Origin: Zobellia galactanivorans
Lineage (GTDB): Bacteria; Bacteroidota; Bacteroidia; Flavobacteriales; Flavobacteriaceae
DNA length: 64,000 nucleotides
Assembly: GCF_000973105.1 (NCBI RefSeq)
Contig: NC_015844.1
Location: forward strand, 3,902,501 to 3,966,500
Direction of reading: 5' to 3'
A program made the position numbers and the translations under genes. The notes under the pieces were generated by a model that saw nothing but the letters and a program-made list of their open reading frames with translations, ran no database searches and was not told the DNA's origin. Shown here piece by piece: positions 1 to 7,711 of this stretch. The first letter of the stretch is position 1. Every line of letters starts with the position of its first letter.

Positions 1-388
1 TAAGATTATAGTCCTTATAGATTTCCGTGAAATTTTCCCGGAACAGAATTTTCCGTCCATTTATTTCCGTGGTGCCATCAATTTCGTTCTCTTTCACAAA
101 ATTATCCTGTATGACCGAAAGGGTCTCTAAATCTAAAATATCGGAAATATCCTTGATGTTGTTGGTGATGGGGTTCATGGCCTGTGGGCTTACAGAAACG
201 GTTTTGATGATGGTTTCGTTTCCAATGCTTACCGTATCCGTTAGTTGTATGGGCATACCGTCCGTATCCGATAGGGTAAAGTCGCTTTTAATTTTAAAAT
301 TCAAGTGTTCGGCTTTTATGCTTTGCAGTTGCGAAAAGGCCGCGGTACAAAGCAATAAGGCTATTAGGGTGAGGCTATTCGTTTTCAT
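1..388 (-). CDS. Secreted protein of unknown function, 3' end outside window
   Basis: An open minus-strand frame starts at an ATG at 386-388 and runs without a stop to base 1, so only the N-terminal 129 residues are visible. The start MKTNSLTLIALLLCTAAFSQ is a signal peptide ending in the AFSQ-type cleavage context common in Flavobacteriia. The mature part is polar and beta-rich (HLNFKIKSDFTLSDTDG, QLTDTVSIGNETI) with no family I recognise. It lies outside the cassette-like array: no paired GTT box flanks it. Likely exported to the periplasm or surface. Confidence is good for the gene, nil for function. Confidence 0.6.
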   Translation of the reverse strand, partial: MKTNSLTLIALLLCTAAFSQLQSIKAEHLNFKIKSDFTLSDTDGMPIQLTDTVSIGNETIIKTVSVSPQAMNPITNNIKDISDILDLETLSVIQDNFVKENEIDGTTEINGRKILFRENFTEIYKDYNL

Positions 389-455
389 TGTTTTCTTTTT
401 AAATGTTTGTTGGTGTTATGGATGCTATAGCGCGGGCGTGGGGCTCGGGAGTGTG

Positions 456-893
456 TTATTTTCGTTTTCTCTTTTTTCGATTTTTGTAATTCCTCCAAAA
501 CTTTGGTTTGGGCATTGTATTTTCAACAATTTCAATTCCTTTGTTTCTCAAAATCATTTCAATCAGTTCAGGTTTTTGGTCGAAAAGCATTGCTAAATCC
601 TTGATTGATACACCTTTTAGGTAATTTTGTTGAATTTTTTCTTGGTCAGATTCGGTTATATACTTCAATTCCGGGTTCGATTCTTTCTGAAGTTTTGCTT
701 GATAATTTTGAAGTACTTTAATAATGTCCGATAATACAGAAGGGTTTATTTTAAGAGTTTTTGATTTTTTGTTAGTGTTTAAAATCGTTTGTACAATTTC
801 GATATATAATCGACCATTACTATGTTCCACCAAATCGATAAGAAAATTACTTTTGTCAAATTCAAGTTGAGTGGTTTCCAATATCGTTTTCAT
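456..893 (-). CDS. Hypothetical protein with a helix-turn-helix-like segment
   Basis: A 145-residue protein with an ATG at 891-893. Residues 1-70 resemble a small alpha/beta domain. Residues about 80-125 (ITESDQEKIQQNYLKG, VSIKDLAMLFDQKPELIEM) have the spacing of a small helix-turn-helix or sigma-region-4-like motif, and the C-terminus is very basic (NRKKRKRK), which fits nucleic-acid binding. I do not recognise a named family. It is not flanked by the paired boxes seen further right, so it is probably the ordinary chromosomal neighbour of the array. Function is unknown; DNA binding is only an inference from the basic tail and the helical segment. Confidence 0.5.
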   Translation of the reverse strand: MKTILETTQLEFDKSNFLIDLVEHSNGRLYIEIVQTILNTNKKSKTLKINPSVLSDIIKVLQNYQAKLQKESNPELKYITESDQEKIQQNYLKGVSIKDLAMLFDQKPELIEMILRNKGIEIVENTMPKPKFWRNYKNRKKRKRK

Positions 894-1190
894 TGCTAAA
901 ACTCTTTCTTCCGTTTATGGATGTGCTGCAAACTGATTTCAATTCTTTGTTTACCAAAAAAAGAAATGTCCATTCGATAGATATAGAATTCGACTAACAC
1001 CCATACCTCCCAATTGTCAGGTACAAATACAGTTGTATTTGAGTGCTTATTATGTATTATAACGCTGTGTTTGGGTTCAATATTTTGTTGCTGCCATGCT
1101 CGCGAGTGTGAGGCTTGGGGTAGTAGGTGAACGTTACGGGCAAGACGCTCGCGCTAACGGATGTTCGGCTTTCACTTGTAAAACGGATAC
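894..1190. other. Non-coding stretch left of the array
   Basis: No convincing gene in either strand. The only local structure is a short inverted repeat around 1022-1040 (AAATACA-gt-TGTATTT). The DNA from about 1100 onward turns GC-rich and leads into a dispersed repeat and a transposase remnant. Confidence 0.3.
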
Positions 1191-1230
1191 CTCCCCCCGT
1201 CCTTCGGGCACCCTCTTCGGAGGGGGATTC
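1191..1230. repeat. Dispersed GC-rich repeat, copy 1
   Basis: The stretch reads as C-runs, then CCTTCGGGCACCC, then CTTCGGAGGGGG, and can fold (CTCCCCC with GGGGG). A close relative is at 14481-14540. Both copies lie just left of a degraded right end of the same IS1182-family element, so this may be a small repeat carried or trapped with that element. Confidence 0.4.
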
Positions 1231-1270
1231 ATTGTCTGTTGCAGACACGAGCGTGACGCTTGCCCCAGCG

Positions 1271-1531
1271 GGGCGATTGCCTACAATCTCAAGACCCGCC
1301 TGAACGGCACGGGCAGGAGTACCTGAAATTCGAGAACAACACCCGAAAAGTGGGGCAGGAAAGCTTGCCCTGCCATTATTCGTAAAAATCATGGTCCAAT
1401 ACTTGAAAAGCCTTTCTCAAGTGCACCTAAAATTTAGGTTCAGCTTCTGACATGGCATAAAAAAAAAAGCCCCTTAAAGAGGCTTATATCGATAGTAATT
1501 ATTTCTGATCAATGACTTGTGCAACGGTTAC
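1271..1531 (+). mobile_element. Degraded right end of the IS1182-family element
   Basis: GCGATTGCCTACAATCTC, TACCTGAAATTCGA, the AAAAGCCCCTTAAAGAGGCTT hairpin region and the terminal TTGTGCAACGGTTAC align in order with the 3' part and right end of the intact element ending at 22299. Reading frames are broken and there are insertions, so this is an old truncated copy. Its right end abuts the closing box of the GIY-YIG unit (1536-1545), the same position occupied by the other copies. Confidence 0.65.
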
Positions 1532-1535
1532 TGTT

Positions 1536-1545
1536 GTTGTGCAGC
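1536..1545. repeat. Closing box of unit A (half site)
   Basis: GTTGTGCAGC on the plus strand, one base from the stop codon of the GIY-YIG gene. On the gene strand it reads GCTGCACAAC and pairs, with one mismatch, with the opening box GTTGGGCAGC at 2368-2377. The rest of this site has been replaced by the IS remnant. Confidence 0.6.
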
Positions 1546-1546
1546 G

Positions 1547-2350
1547 TTATTTTTTGCTTCTTAATTCAGACAACCTTTTTCTGTAATTCAGATTTTCAAT
1601 ATTTTTATTCTTACTCAAGTTCAATGGAGGATTATATTCCTTAATCAATTCATCTTCTAATTTGTCTGGATTTAAATTACTCTTGTAATAAAGTACAAGA
1701 TTCGTTTTCATCCATTCGCTCAATTTTATTTCATCATTTTCTTTGAACTTGGTTTTTCCATTTGTCGGGTCTTTATCCCTTGCAACCTTAGGATAACCAA
1801 ATAAAGAACCGAGGGATTTTCGAAGAGTCGAACTACCTGCATTGTTACCTGTAAAATGTTGTCTATAGTCTCGTTTTCTTAGACTTTTGCCTGCAATTCC
1901 TGTGTAAATTACATTTAGATTTTGAAACGATTTCATTTCACATTCGATTCCAATACTCGGTAATTTTGAACCTTCATTCAAGCAGACTATATAATTTCCT
2001 GGATTGTCAGGAATATCATTTGAAGAATGAATTTTAGGGTCAAATAAGGTGAAACTTCCTTTTTCTATAGGTTTATCAACGACTTTCAATTCTTTGGTCT
2101 GTGTCGTCCTTGGTGTTTCTTTCTTCAGGTTTGCTTGTCCTATTATTTTAATTCTTCCTGAGCTTATCAAGCTTTCAAAATCCGCTGGTTGCAAATCTGT
2201 TATTCCAAAATCGTCAGAACCATAAAATCCGATTCTTCGCATCTTAGCCCTTATCCCTTTCTGTCGAGATCTGTCTGCTTTGATTCTTTCTTTTATCAGA
2301 CTTCTTAGCTCAGAGATTTCCATTGCTGAGAATGTGTTTTTTCCTTTCAT
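1547..2350 (-). CDS. GIY-YIG domain nuclease-like protein
   Basis: A 267-residue protein. Residues about 113-250 look like a GIY-YIG module: PGNYIVCLN gives the first strand, VIYTGIAGKSLRKRDYRQHF the second motif with the conserved Arg/His region, STLRKSLGSLFG a helix, and EDELIKEYNPPLN the Glu of the metal site followed by the usual NPPLN turn. Residues 1-100 are helical and basic with no clear domain. GIY-YIG domains cut DNA in repair, homing and restriction; the specific role here is not known. The gene fills a complete cassette-like unit: the opening box GTTGGGCAGC is 17 bases before the ATG and the closing box lies one base after the stop. Mobile accessory gene, possibly defence-related. 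Confidence 0.7.
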   Translation of the reverse strand: MKGKNTFSAMEISELRSLIKERIKADRSRQKGIRAKMRRIGFYGSDDFGITDLQPADFESLISSGRIKIIGQANLKKETPRTTQTKELKVVDKPIEKGSFTLFDPKIHSSNDIPDNPGNYIVCLNEGSKLPSIGIECEMKSFQNLNVIYTGIAGKSLRKRDYRQHFTGNNAGSSTLRKSLGSLFGYPKVARDKDPTNGKTKFKENDEIKLSEWMKTNLVLYYKSNLNPDKLEDELIKEYNPPLNLSKNKNIENLNYRKRLSELRSKK

Positions 2351-2367
2351 TTCGGTTCATTTTTAAT

Positions 2368-2826
2368 GCTGCCCAACGGCCAGACAGCTATGGCGAGTTG
2401 CGTGGTATGCTTTGCATACCTTAGCAAGGGGGCGCCATTAGACGCACATTCGCTATAGCCAGTGATGTCGATGGTACCGACCGCGAACGGCTCCGTCGGA
2501 GTTTTCTTGGATGAAATATAGCAAATTTTATGGGCGAATGAGCAGTCGTACTGTCTGGCCGATGGTCGTTGGTAGGAAAAAAAGGTAGGGAGGCGGCCTC
2601 GACCGCCCGGTTTTTTACGGGCCGGAGGTATCATCGACCATCGTTCTCGTATAACCGTCAGTTACGGGTTAAATTAGCGATTATTTTCGGTTTCGCACAG
2701 ACGTTAGCAATTCCGCGTGGATTCGGACGGCCTGTCCCGAACTTGTTTCGGGAAGACCCGTATGGCAGGTGGTGTGAGAGGCGCAGTCCGTTCCTTAGGG
2801 GCGGACCCGTCTACTCGATTGGCAAC
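2368..2826. repeat. attC-like palindromic site between units A and B (complex)
   Basis: Begins with the opening box of unit A (GCTGCCCAAC on plus) and ends with the closing box of unit B, whose 5' half is occupied by a group II intron fragment. Inner inverted arms are visible: CTATGGCGAGTTGCGT pairs with ACGCACATTCGCTATAG, and GGCCAGACAG (about 2378) pairs with CTGTCTGGCC (about 2552). It is longer than the other sites and may be a fusion of more than one site or an eroded empty unit. Confidence 0.5.
2731..2819 (+). mobile_element. 3' fragment of a group II intron (domains V-VI)
   Basis: Identical over 104 bp, including 15 bp of 3' flank, to 4681-4784, the 3' end of the longer intron. It contains GTATGGCAGGTGGTGTGAGAGG (domain V end) and the terminal CTACTCGAT. 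Everything 5' of the CCCGAA/TTCGGG hairpin is missing. It ends at the same place in the site as the longer copy (followed by TGGCAACTGGC), consistent with a 5'-truncated insertion or a later recombination. Confidence 0.65.
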
Positions 2827-2843
2827 TGGCTTTTCTATTCAGT

Positions 2844-3932
2844 TTAAACTTCAGCTATTTCAAATCCTTGTTTTCTCGCCAAATCAACAATGTTATTTAT
2901 ATTGTCTTTTCCCCATTCCGTGCATACAACGAATTTAATGTTATCTTCACTTTCTAAAATTTCATTAGGTGCAATAAAGTGTCTTTTGTTGCCTTTGTTT
3001 GCATATTTAATTTCTACTGATTCGAGCGTATTAATTACTCCTGTCGAGCCTTGATATTCATCAAGAAAAACATTTTTCAAACTGTTGAAACTTGATGGTT
3101 TTTTCTTTAAATATTCTTTTACCAATTCCAAGACAAATCTGTTCTTCGGCAGTTTTTTACCTTTTCCGTTAATTATATACTTGGTTTTGTCTCTTGTATT
3201 TTGCTGACCATTTGATTCCCAAACTTTCGCAGGTACTTTTTGAGTTATTTGTTCCGTTGCAGCATTTTCCGAAATGGTTATTGAAATTTCTTTCAGAACG
3301 TTGTCGATTAATTCGGCATCATATTTATTAAGAAAATCTTGCTTAATCAATTCCAAAATTTCCATATGATAATCTGGTGATAATATTTTTTGATGCAATT
3401 TTTTTTGCTCCGATTTACGGTTAATTTTTTTCAGCGAATTTAAAGTAAACGACACCAATAATTCTTTGCTAAAATTCTCTTTTGAAAACAATTCAACAAA
3501 TTTTTGACCTTTTATATTGTCTTTGTTAAACTCGATTGTTTCAAGTAAAACTGGGTCATCGTGTTCCGTTAAATCTCCATCGTAAAATATTTGGATTACT
3601 TGTCCGATTAAAACGCCATATTGAAGTCTTAATTGACGCATGTACGAGAATAACTGTTGCTGAAAATTTATGTTTAATGGGATGCTCGGTTGCTTAATTT
3701 CAATTACAAAGAGGTTTTTCTTTTCGGCTGAGTTGATAACAAAATCAGGCATTATTCTGTTTGAAGCTCCAATTTGAAATGAAGGTCGGATTTGTATATC
3801 TCCTAAAAATTCTTTCCAGTCCAAAACTCTCAAAGCTTGGATTACATTTTGTTCAAATTCACTTTCGCTAATGTCAGTCCGAATATTTTCAGATAGATAA
3901 AAGCATATTTCATTCCATTTTTCGTTGTTCAT
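2844..3932 (-). CDS. HsdR_N-like PD-(D/E)XK nuclease domain protein
   Basis: A 362-residue protein. The N-terminus (residues about 20-160) matches the type I restriction enzyme R N-terminal fold: ESEFEQNVIQALRVLDW, then MPDFVINS with the PD aspartate, then LFVIEIKQP supplying the E-x-K of a PD-(D/E)XK nuclease, then QLFSYMRQLRLQYGVLI. The rest (KYIINGKGKKLPKNRFVLELV, HFIAPNEI, FVVCTEWGKDN) resembles a small C-terminal domain often attached to such nucleases. There is no helicase domain, so it is not a full HsdR. It may act alone or as defence cargo. It occupies a complete cassette-like unit: opening box at 3962-3970 (GTTGGCAAC on the gene strand) and closing box GTTGCCAA(C) after the stop. 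Confidence 0.7.
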   Translation of the reverse strand: MNNEKWNEICFYLSENIRTDISESEFEQNVIQALRVLDWKEFLGDIQIRPSFQIGASNRIMPDFVINSAEKKNLFVIEIKQPSIPLNINFQQQLFSYMRQLRLQYGVLIGQVIQIFYDGDLTEHDDPVLLETIEFNKDNIKGQKFVELFSKENFSKELLVSFTLNSLKKINRKSEQKKLHQKILSPDYHMEILELIKQDFLNKYDAELIDNVLKEISITISENAATEQITQKVPAKVWESNGQQNTRDKTKYIINGKGKKLPKNRFVLELVKEYLKKKPSSFNSLKNVFLDEYQGSTGVINTLESVEIKYANKGNKRHFIAPNEILESEDNIKFVVCTEWGKDNINNIVDLARKQGFEIAEV

Positions 3933-3961
3933 TCTCGGTTTTCTCGATGTTTTTTTAGCTT

Positions 3962-4776
3962 GTTGCCAACGTGTTTGTATATGGTTTGTTGCGTGTTTTA
4001 AGCACCTAATTTAGCAAATAAAAACCGAATAGAAAATCTGCGAGGATTTTCGTAAGTAGGCGAAAACTAGCAATAAATTATATACGGTGTGTGTGCCCAG
4101 CATGGGCATCTTTTTAGCTACAGAAAAGTAGTTAATTAATCTAGAGGGTGCAAGTCCCTTATGGGCAGGGGTAACGCCTTGAACCATTAGTAAGTCGCAA
4201 GGGTGGTAGCTGCGAGGTTACATCTGAAGGAAGCGAGACTACAAAACTCGGTACTGACGAACAGGAACCAGATATGAGGCTGTTAGGATGGATGAGCAAG
4301 CACATCATTGTAAAGTCCGAAACACATTTAAGTGAATGCCGAAGCAGTAGATCTGGCAGGAATCGAGGGAAAGAGGATGCAATTACCCCGATAAAGATCG
4401 GGGCAGGCTCTGGGGAGGTCTCCAAAGTTACGTGTAACTATATGGAGAAGTCAGCAGAGGTCATAGTACCCACGGGAAACGAGTTGCATAAAACTGCACA
4501 GGTCTCACAAATGGGGAAGGACTGAACGCTGTCCTTCTGGAAATTACGATGGGAGCATTGATTTTCGCTAATTGGGTGACCGATTCCCAAGAAAATCTGT
4601 AGCCTTTTAAAAAAGTACAGAATAGTTTCGATTGGTGTAAAGAGCGATTGAAAAGATGGATTGCGAACCGCCGTATACAGCCTGTCCCGAACTTGTTTCG
4701 GGAAGACCCGTATGGCAGGTGGTGTGAGAGGCGCAGTCCGTTCCTTAGGGGCGGACCCGTCTACTCGATTGGCAAC
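3962..4776. repeat. attC-like palindromic site between units B and C, split by a group II intron
   Basis: With the 679-bp intron removed the site is 136 bp: GTTGCCAAC at the left, arms GTATATGGTTTGTTGC and GCAATAAATTATATAC, then the closing box GTTGGCAAC of unit C. The centre (GTGTTTTA, GTAGGCGAAAAC) is clearly related to the 137-bp site at 23389-23525 although the outer boxes differ. Confidence 0.75.
4091..4769 (+). mobile_element. ORF-less group II intron inserted in the attC-like site
   Basis: Begins GTGTGCCCAGCATGGGC (GUGYG 5' end) and ends with the domain V/VI signature GTGGTGTGAGAGG and CTACTCGAT. Internal conserved stretches such as AGGGTGCAAGTCCC and AGTAAGTCGCAAGGGTGG fit domain I of bacterial group II introns. 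No reverse transcriptase is encoded; only a short leader (ATGGAGAAGTCAGCAGAGG) of the kind that precedes a maturase remains. It lies antisense to the cassette genes and splits the closing box of unit C as GT|TGGCAAC. Domain V carries an extra CCCGAAC/TTCGGG hairpin. It would need a maturase supplied from elsewhere. Confidence 0.8.
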
Positions 4777-4801
4777 TGGCTTTTACGTACTGTTTTTCCA
4801 T

Positions 4802-5437
4802 TCATTTCCATTTCCAACTACGCTCATATTTTTCAATTTCGAAAATATTAACTCCCAATAATTTAGATTCTAGTAATTCTTTTGCCAAATCATGCCTTAT
4901 AAGAATGATACTATCTAAAATTCTATTATTATTTTCTTTGTTTGGAAATTGTCCCAAAAAAAATAAAGATGGATTGTCAGGGATTTTTTTTTCATCAATT
5001 TTCAAAGGAGAAATTTTAGAAATGTTATATAACTTACTCCAATCATCATACTCTTTGTGATATGTAGAATTTTTGTAATCTAAGCAATCAATTCCCACTA
5101 GTGGATTAAACAGATAATAATTTTCATTAAAAGCTATTCCTTCTTTTTTTACCTGAGCACTAAAATATTCCCCAATTACTTTATGGTTTTCAAAGATGTT
5201 TCTTATGGTTTGAGAAATAAAAATTTTACCACCTGCAGTCATAAACTGAACTGGCTTTCTTTCGTATTCAAAATTGGTATCAGGAATATTCTTTTGACCT
5301 TGTATATTTAGAGATTCCTTAAACTGATAGTTCGTAGTTTTACCACTAAGAATTAAAGCTTCAAATACCGATAGACGCGTTTTCTCATCTGCAAATTCGT
5401 ATAACGATTTGGAATCAACTAAAATTTTATAATTCAT
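4802..5437 (-). CDS. Hypothetical protein, possibly an Imm11/DUF1629-like protein
   Basis: A 211-residue soluble protein with no signal peptide. The C-terminal part (FFLGQFPNKE, IILIRHDLAKELLESKLLG, VNIFEIEKY) recalls the end of Imm11/DUF1629-type proteins, where a helix and a final strand follow a variable N-terminus, but I cannot confirm this by reading alone. Such proteins serve as immunity proteins against polymorphic toxins. No toxin is adjacent. It fills one cassette-like unit: opening box GTTGGCAAC at 5518-5526 (gene strand), closing box GTTGCCAAC split by the intron at 4091-4769. Its box is identical to that of the neighbouring unit B, so these two sites could exchange. Confidence 0.55.
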   Translation of the reverse strand: MNYKILVDSKSLYEFADEKTRLSVFEALILSGKTTNYQFKESLNIQGQKNIPDTNFEYERKPVQFMTAGGKIFISQTIRNIFENHKVIGEYFSAQVKKEGIAFNENYYLFNPLVGIDCLDYKNSTYHKEYDDWSKLYNISKISPLKIDEKKIPDNPSLFFLGQFPNKENNNRILDSIILIRHDLAKELLESKLLGVNIFEIEKYERSWKWK

Positions 5438-5517
5438 TATAGAAAAAGGATTAGTTTACGGGCTATGATTGACTTATTTTCAAATCTTGTTATAATTTGA
5501 CTCTGTTTTATTAGCTT

Positions 5518-5730
5518 GTTGCCAACGTTCAGGCTAAGCGTAGTGCGGGAGCAAATTGGCGTTTGCTTTCCGCCACGCACGTAGCGTAATCTTTTGGTTT
5601 TGTTTTTTCTTTTTTTGTTCAAAAGCGAAATCCCATCCCGATAGCTATCGGGATTGCGGACATCATAAAAATACGCAAGCCTTTCGATTAAGCTTGAAGC
5701 CCGTATTGTTTATAGGTTGTGTTACCTGTA
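5518..5730. repeat. attC-like palindromic site between units C and D
   Basis: 213 bp. The left box is GTTGCCAAC (opening box of C on the other strand), followed by CAGGCTAAGCGTAGTGCGG; the right side is CCCGTATTGTTTATAGG then the closing box GTTACCTGTA of unit D. The centre contains the palindrome ATCCCGATAGCTATCGGGAT. Belongs to the long class of sites. Confidence 0.65.
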
Positions 5731-5736
5731 GGCTTT

Positions 5737-6555
5737 TCAGTTTAACTTTTCCATTATTTTTTTATAATAACTAGTTCTGTAATCTACTTCTTCTTGAAGT
5801 TTTTCAAAACTTATTCTTTTGTCATTTCTAAAACCTGATATTTTATCTTTTGCTAGTTGTGGCGGAGTGCCTGTAATTAATGGGGTTTCAACTACTTCAA
5901 AAGATTCTGCATCAGCATCTTTAATTAAGCGATTGAGATAGAATATTTTATTTCCATCTCTTGAATAAGAAAAATACTTTTCTTTTAATTTTTTCCATGT
6001 TTTAGGGTTTGCTTTTGGAATTACAGCAAAACCATAGAACACGTTATTTTCATCGATACCATACTTACTGTCGTTCAATGAAACAAATGTATTAGTGTCT
6101 GCCTTTTTTACGATTTTAGTTTTACCGCTGAAGTTATAGTAATACACATGGTTTACATCTTTGCCATAACCATACGGAACATAAGATTCGTCGTATAAAA
6201 ACATTTTTTTATCAACCCATTCTATTGATTTACCCAGCGAGTGTTTGCCGTCATCACAGATTTCAAAAGAAGAGGAATCTGCATCCTTAATTTTACCCGC
6301 TAAACTATATACGTTGTTTTTGTCCTTAGCGTATGTGAAATTTAATGCTTTAAACGTTTTAGTATCAGCGCTATTTATTCTTGTAGCACCAGAATAACAC
6401 TTTTTTTTGTCTTTAGCCCAAATACCATAGAAGTGTTCAAAAGTATCAAGGTCGGCTCCTTCTATTTCAGTTCCTCTATGAAAAACACTTTCACCGTCTG
6501 TCCAATAAAACTGGTTTTCATTTTCCTGGTCGAATTCTGTTGAAAGTTTAATCAT
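5737..6555 (-). CDS. DKNYY-repeat protein
   Basis: A 272-residue protein built from repeats of about 30-40 residues of the DKNYY type: AKDKKKCYSGATRI-ADTKTFKAL, AKDKNNVYSLAGKI-ADSSSFEI, GKDVNHVYYYNFSG-ADTNTFVSL, GIDENNVFYGFAVI-ANPKTWKKL, SRDGNKIFYLNRLI-ADAESFEV. Each has the D-x-N-x-V-Y core and a following xADxxTF turn. The family is usually found on bacterial surfaces or as immunity-like accessory proteins; its function is not established. No signal peptide is seen, so it is probably cytoplasmic. It fills a complete unit with perfectly paired boxes: GTTACCTGTA opening (6567-6576) and TACAGGTAAC closing (5721-5730). Confidence 0.7.
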   Translation of the reverse strand: MIKLSTEFDQENENQFYWTDGESVFHRGTEIEGADLDTFEHFYGIWAKDKKKCYSGATRINSADTKTFKALNFTYAKDKNNVYSLAGKIKDADSSSFEICDDGKHSLGKSIEWVDKKMFLYDESYVPYGYGKDVNHVYYYNFSGKTKIVKKADTNTFVSLNDSKYGIDENNVFYGFAVIPKANPKTWKKLKEKYFSYSRDGNKIFYLNRLIKDADAESFEVVETPLITGTPPQLAKDKISGFRNDKRISFEKLQEEVDYRTSYYKKIMEKLN

Positions 6556-6566
6556 GTTTTTTAGCT

Positions 6567-6819
6567 TACAGGTAACGTTTTAGCTAAGCGTAGTGCGGTG
6601 GTACGACATCTGCGAGAGCAGTGGGCGAGTTGGCGTGCTGGCCAGTTTCCGTCTACGCACGAAGCTAAAGCTTATTGTTTTGATTTATTTTTTCTTTTGC
6701 AAAGCTAAATTTTGAATATTTCGCTATCGCGTAATTTTCAATTTAGCGGCTTCATAAATATACACAGACCTTTCGGTTTCGCCCTAAAGTCCGCATTACG
6801 TTTAGGTTTTGTTGTCATT
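6567..6819. repeat. attC-like palindromic site between units D and E
   Basis: 253 bp. TACAGGTAAC at the left, arms GCTAAGCGTAGTGCGG and CCGCATTACGTTTAG, then the closing box GTTGTCATT of unit E, which lies inside the coding end of that gene. The arms are shared with the sites near 16.82 and 20.38 kb; the boxes are not. Confidence 0.7.
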
Positions 6820-7557
6820 GGTACTTTCCCGCAATATTTTCAGAAACTGTTCCGCTTTTTCTTTGATTTCGGCAATCATTTTAGGGCTTTTATCACTTTC
6901 TCTTAAAGTCCAGTATTTGTTCAAATTCCAACCCATTTTTCTTCCGTCTCCAGTCCCGATTTGAGTTATAAAACCCCAAAACCATAAATCGTCCCAAACT
7001 TCAAAATCCGTTCCGCTATAACTTTCTCCTATAGTTTTGTTTATGTTCTTAAAGTTCCAATTTTTTGGTTGAATATTCTTGAAAATTGTAATTATTACAG
7101 CATCAACCGGTAAATAAAACAAATCGTTCTTTTCTAAATCACTCGGTGCATCATTCCAAATTTTCAGTTCGTTTGGATATTCGTTATTGTGTAAATGAAA
7201 TATGCTCTTTGTGAATAGGGCAGAAGTCTTTTCGCCCCAACCTTTTTGATTTTTCATTCCGTTATAAAGTCCGTCGTAATTTTTAGTTTCTTTTCCATTA
7301 GGGTCAATTACAGACATAAATGTCGAAAACGAATTTAGTAAATCAGGTTTCTCGTATGCTTTTTTATAAAATTCTGCTAGGTTGTCAATTTTTGGTTGGC
7401 TTTGTGTATTTGCTGTGTGATACAATAAAGAAACGATTTTTTCTGCTTGATTATTCTGCGGTTTTACAATTCCAGAATAGTATCTGGTTTGCAGTTTCTT
7501 ATTGTAGATTCGGTTCTCAATTAGGAAGTCAAATATATTTTTTAGTGATTCTTTCAA
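6802..7557 (-). CDS. Hypothetical protein, TTG start, stop provided by the site arm
   Basis: A 251-residue soluble protein of unknown family (KNIFDFLIENRIYNKKLQTR, KGWGEKTSALFTKSIFHLH, DLWFWGFITQIGTG). The only in-frame start is TTG at 7557, nine bases after AGGA, with an in-frame stop just upstream. The segment KGWGEKTSALFTKSIF loosely resembles a helix-hairpin-helix, but I would not assign a function. The coding end reads through the closing box: residues N-D-N are encoded by AATGACAAC, and the TAA stop is part of the arm CCTAAACGTAATGCGG that other sites share. The opening box GTTGTCATT (7584-7592) is an exact complement. So the gene has adapted to end inside its recombination-like site. 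Confidence 0.6.
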   Translation of the reverse strand: MKESLKNIFDFLIENRIYNKKLQTRYYSGIVKPQNNQAEKIVSLLYHTANTQSQPKIDNLAEFYKKAYEKPDLLNSFSTFMSVIDPNGKETKNYDGLYNGMKNQKGWGEKTSALFTKSIFHLHNNEYPNELKIWNDAPSDLEKNDLFYLPVDAVIITIFKNIQPKNWNFKNINKTIGESYSGTDFEVWDDLWFWGFITQIGTGDGRKMGWNLNKYWTLRESDKSPKMIAEIKEKAEQFLKILRESTNDNKT

Positions 7558-7711
7558 ATGTTAGTTCCTGCTTTTTCAGTATTAATGACAACGGTCTAGG
7601 CTATGAACAGTTGGGGTTTTTAAGCACTAACTTTTCAGTTTAGCACCGACCTTTGTTTTATTTTTATAGTTTCGTTCTATCACTTTCTCCCCAATTGTTT
7701 ATAGCCATTGT

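Noticed and set aside
1057-1392. Open frames over 1057-1392 and 1096-1326 as genes
   Set aside because: They overlap a GC-rich repeat and an IS remnant, have no plausible domain, and run against each other on both strands.
4159-4861. Short frames inside and across the intron (for example 4274-4525, 4648-4851)
   Set aside because: They lie in structured intron RNA sequence; the one at the 3' end merely reads through domains V-VI and is repeated in the other intron fragment.
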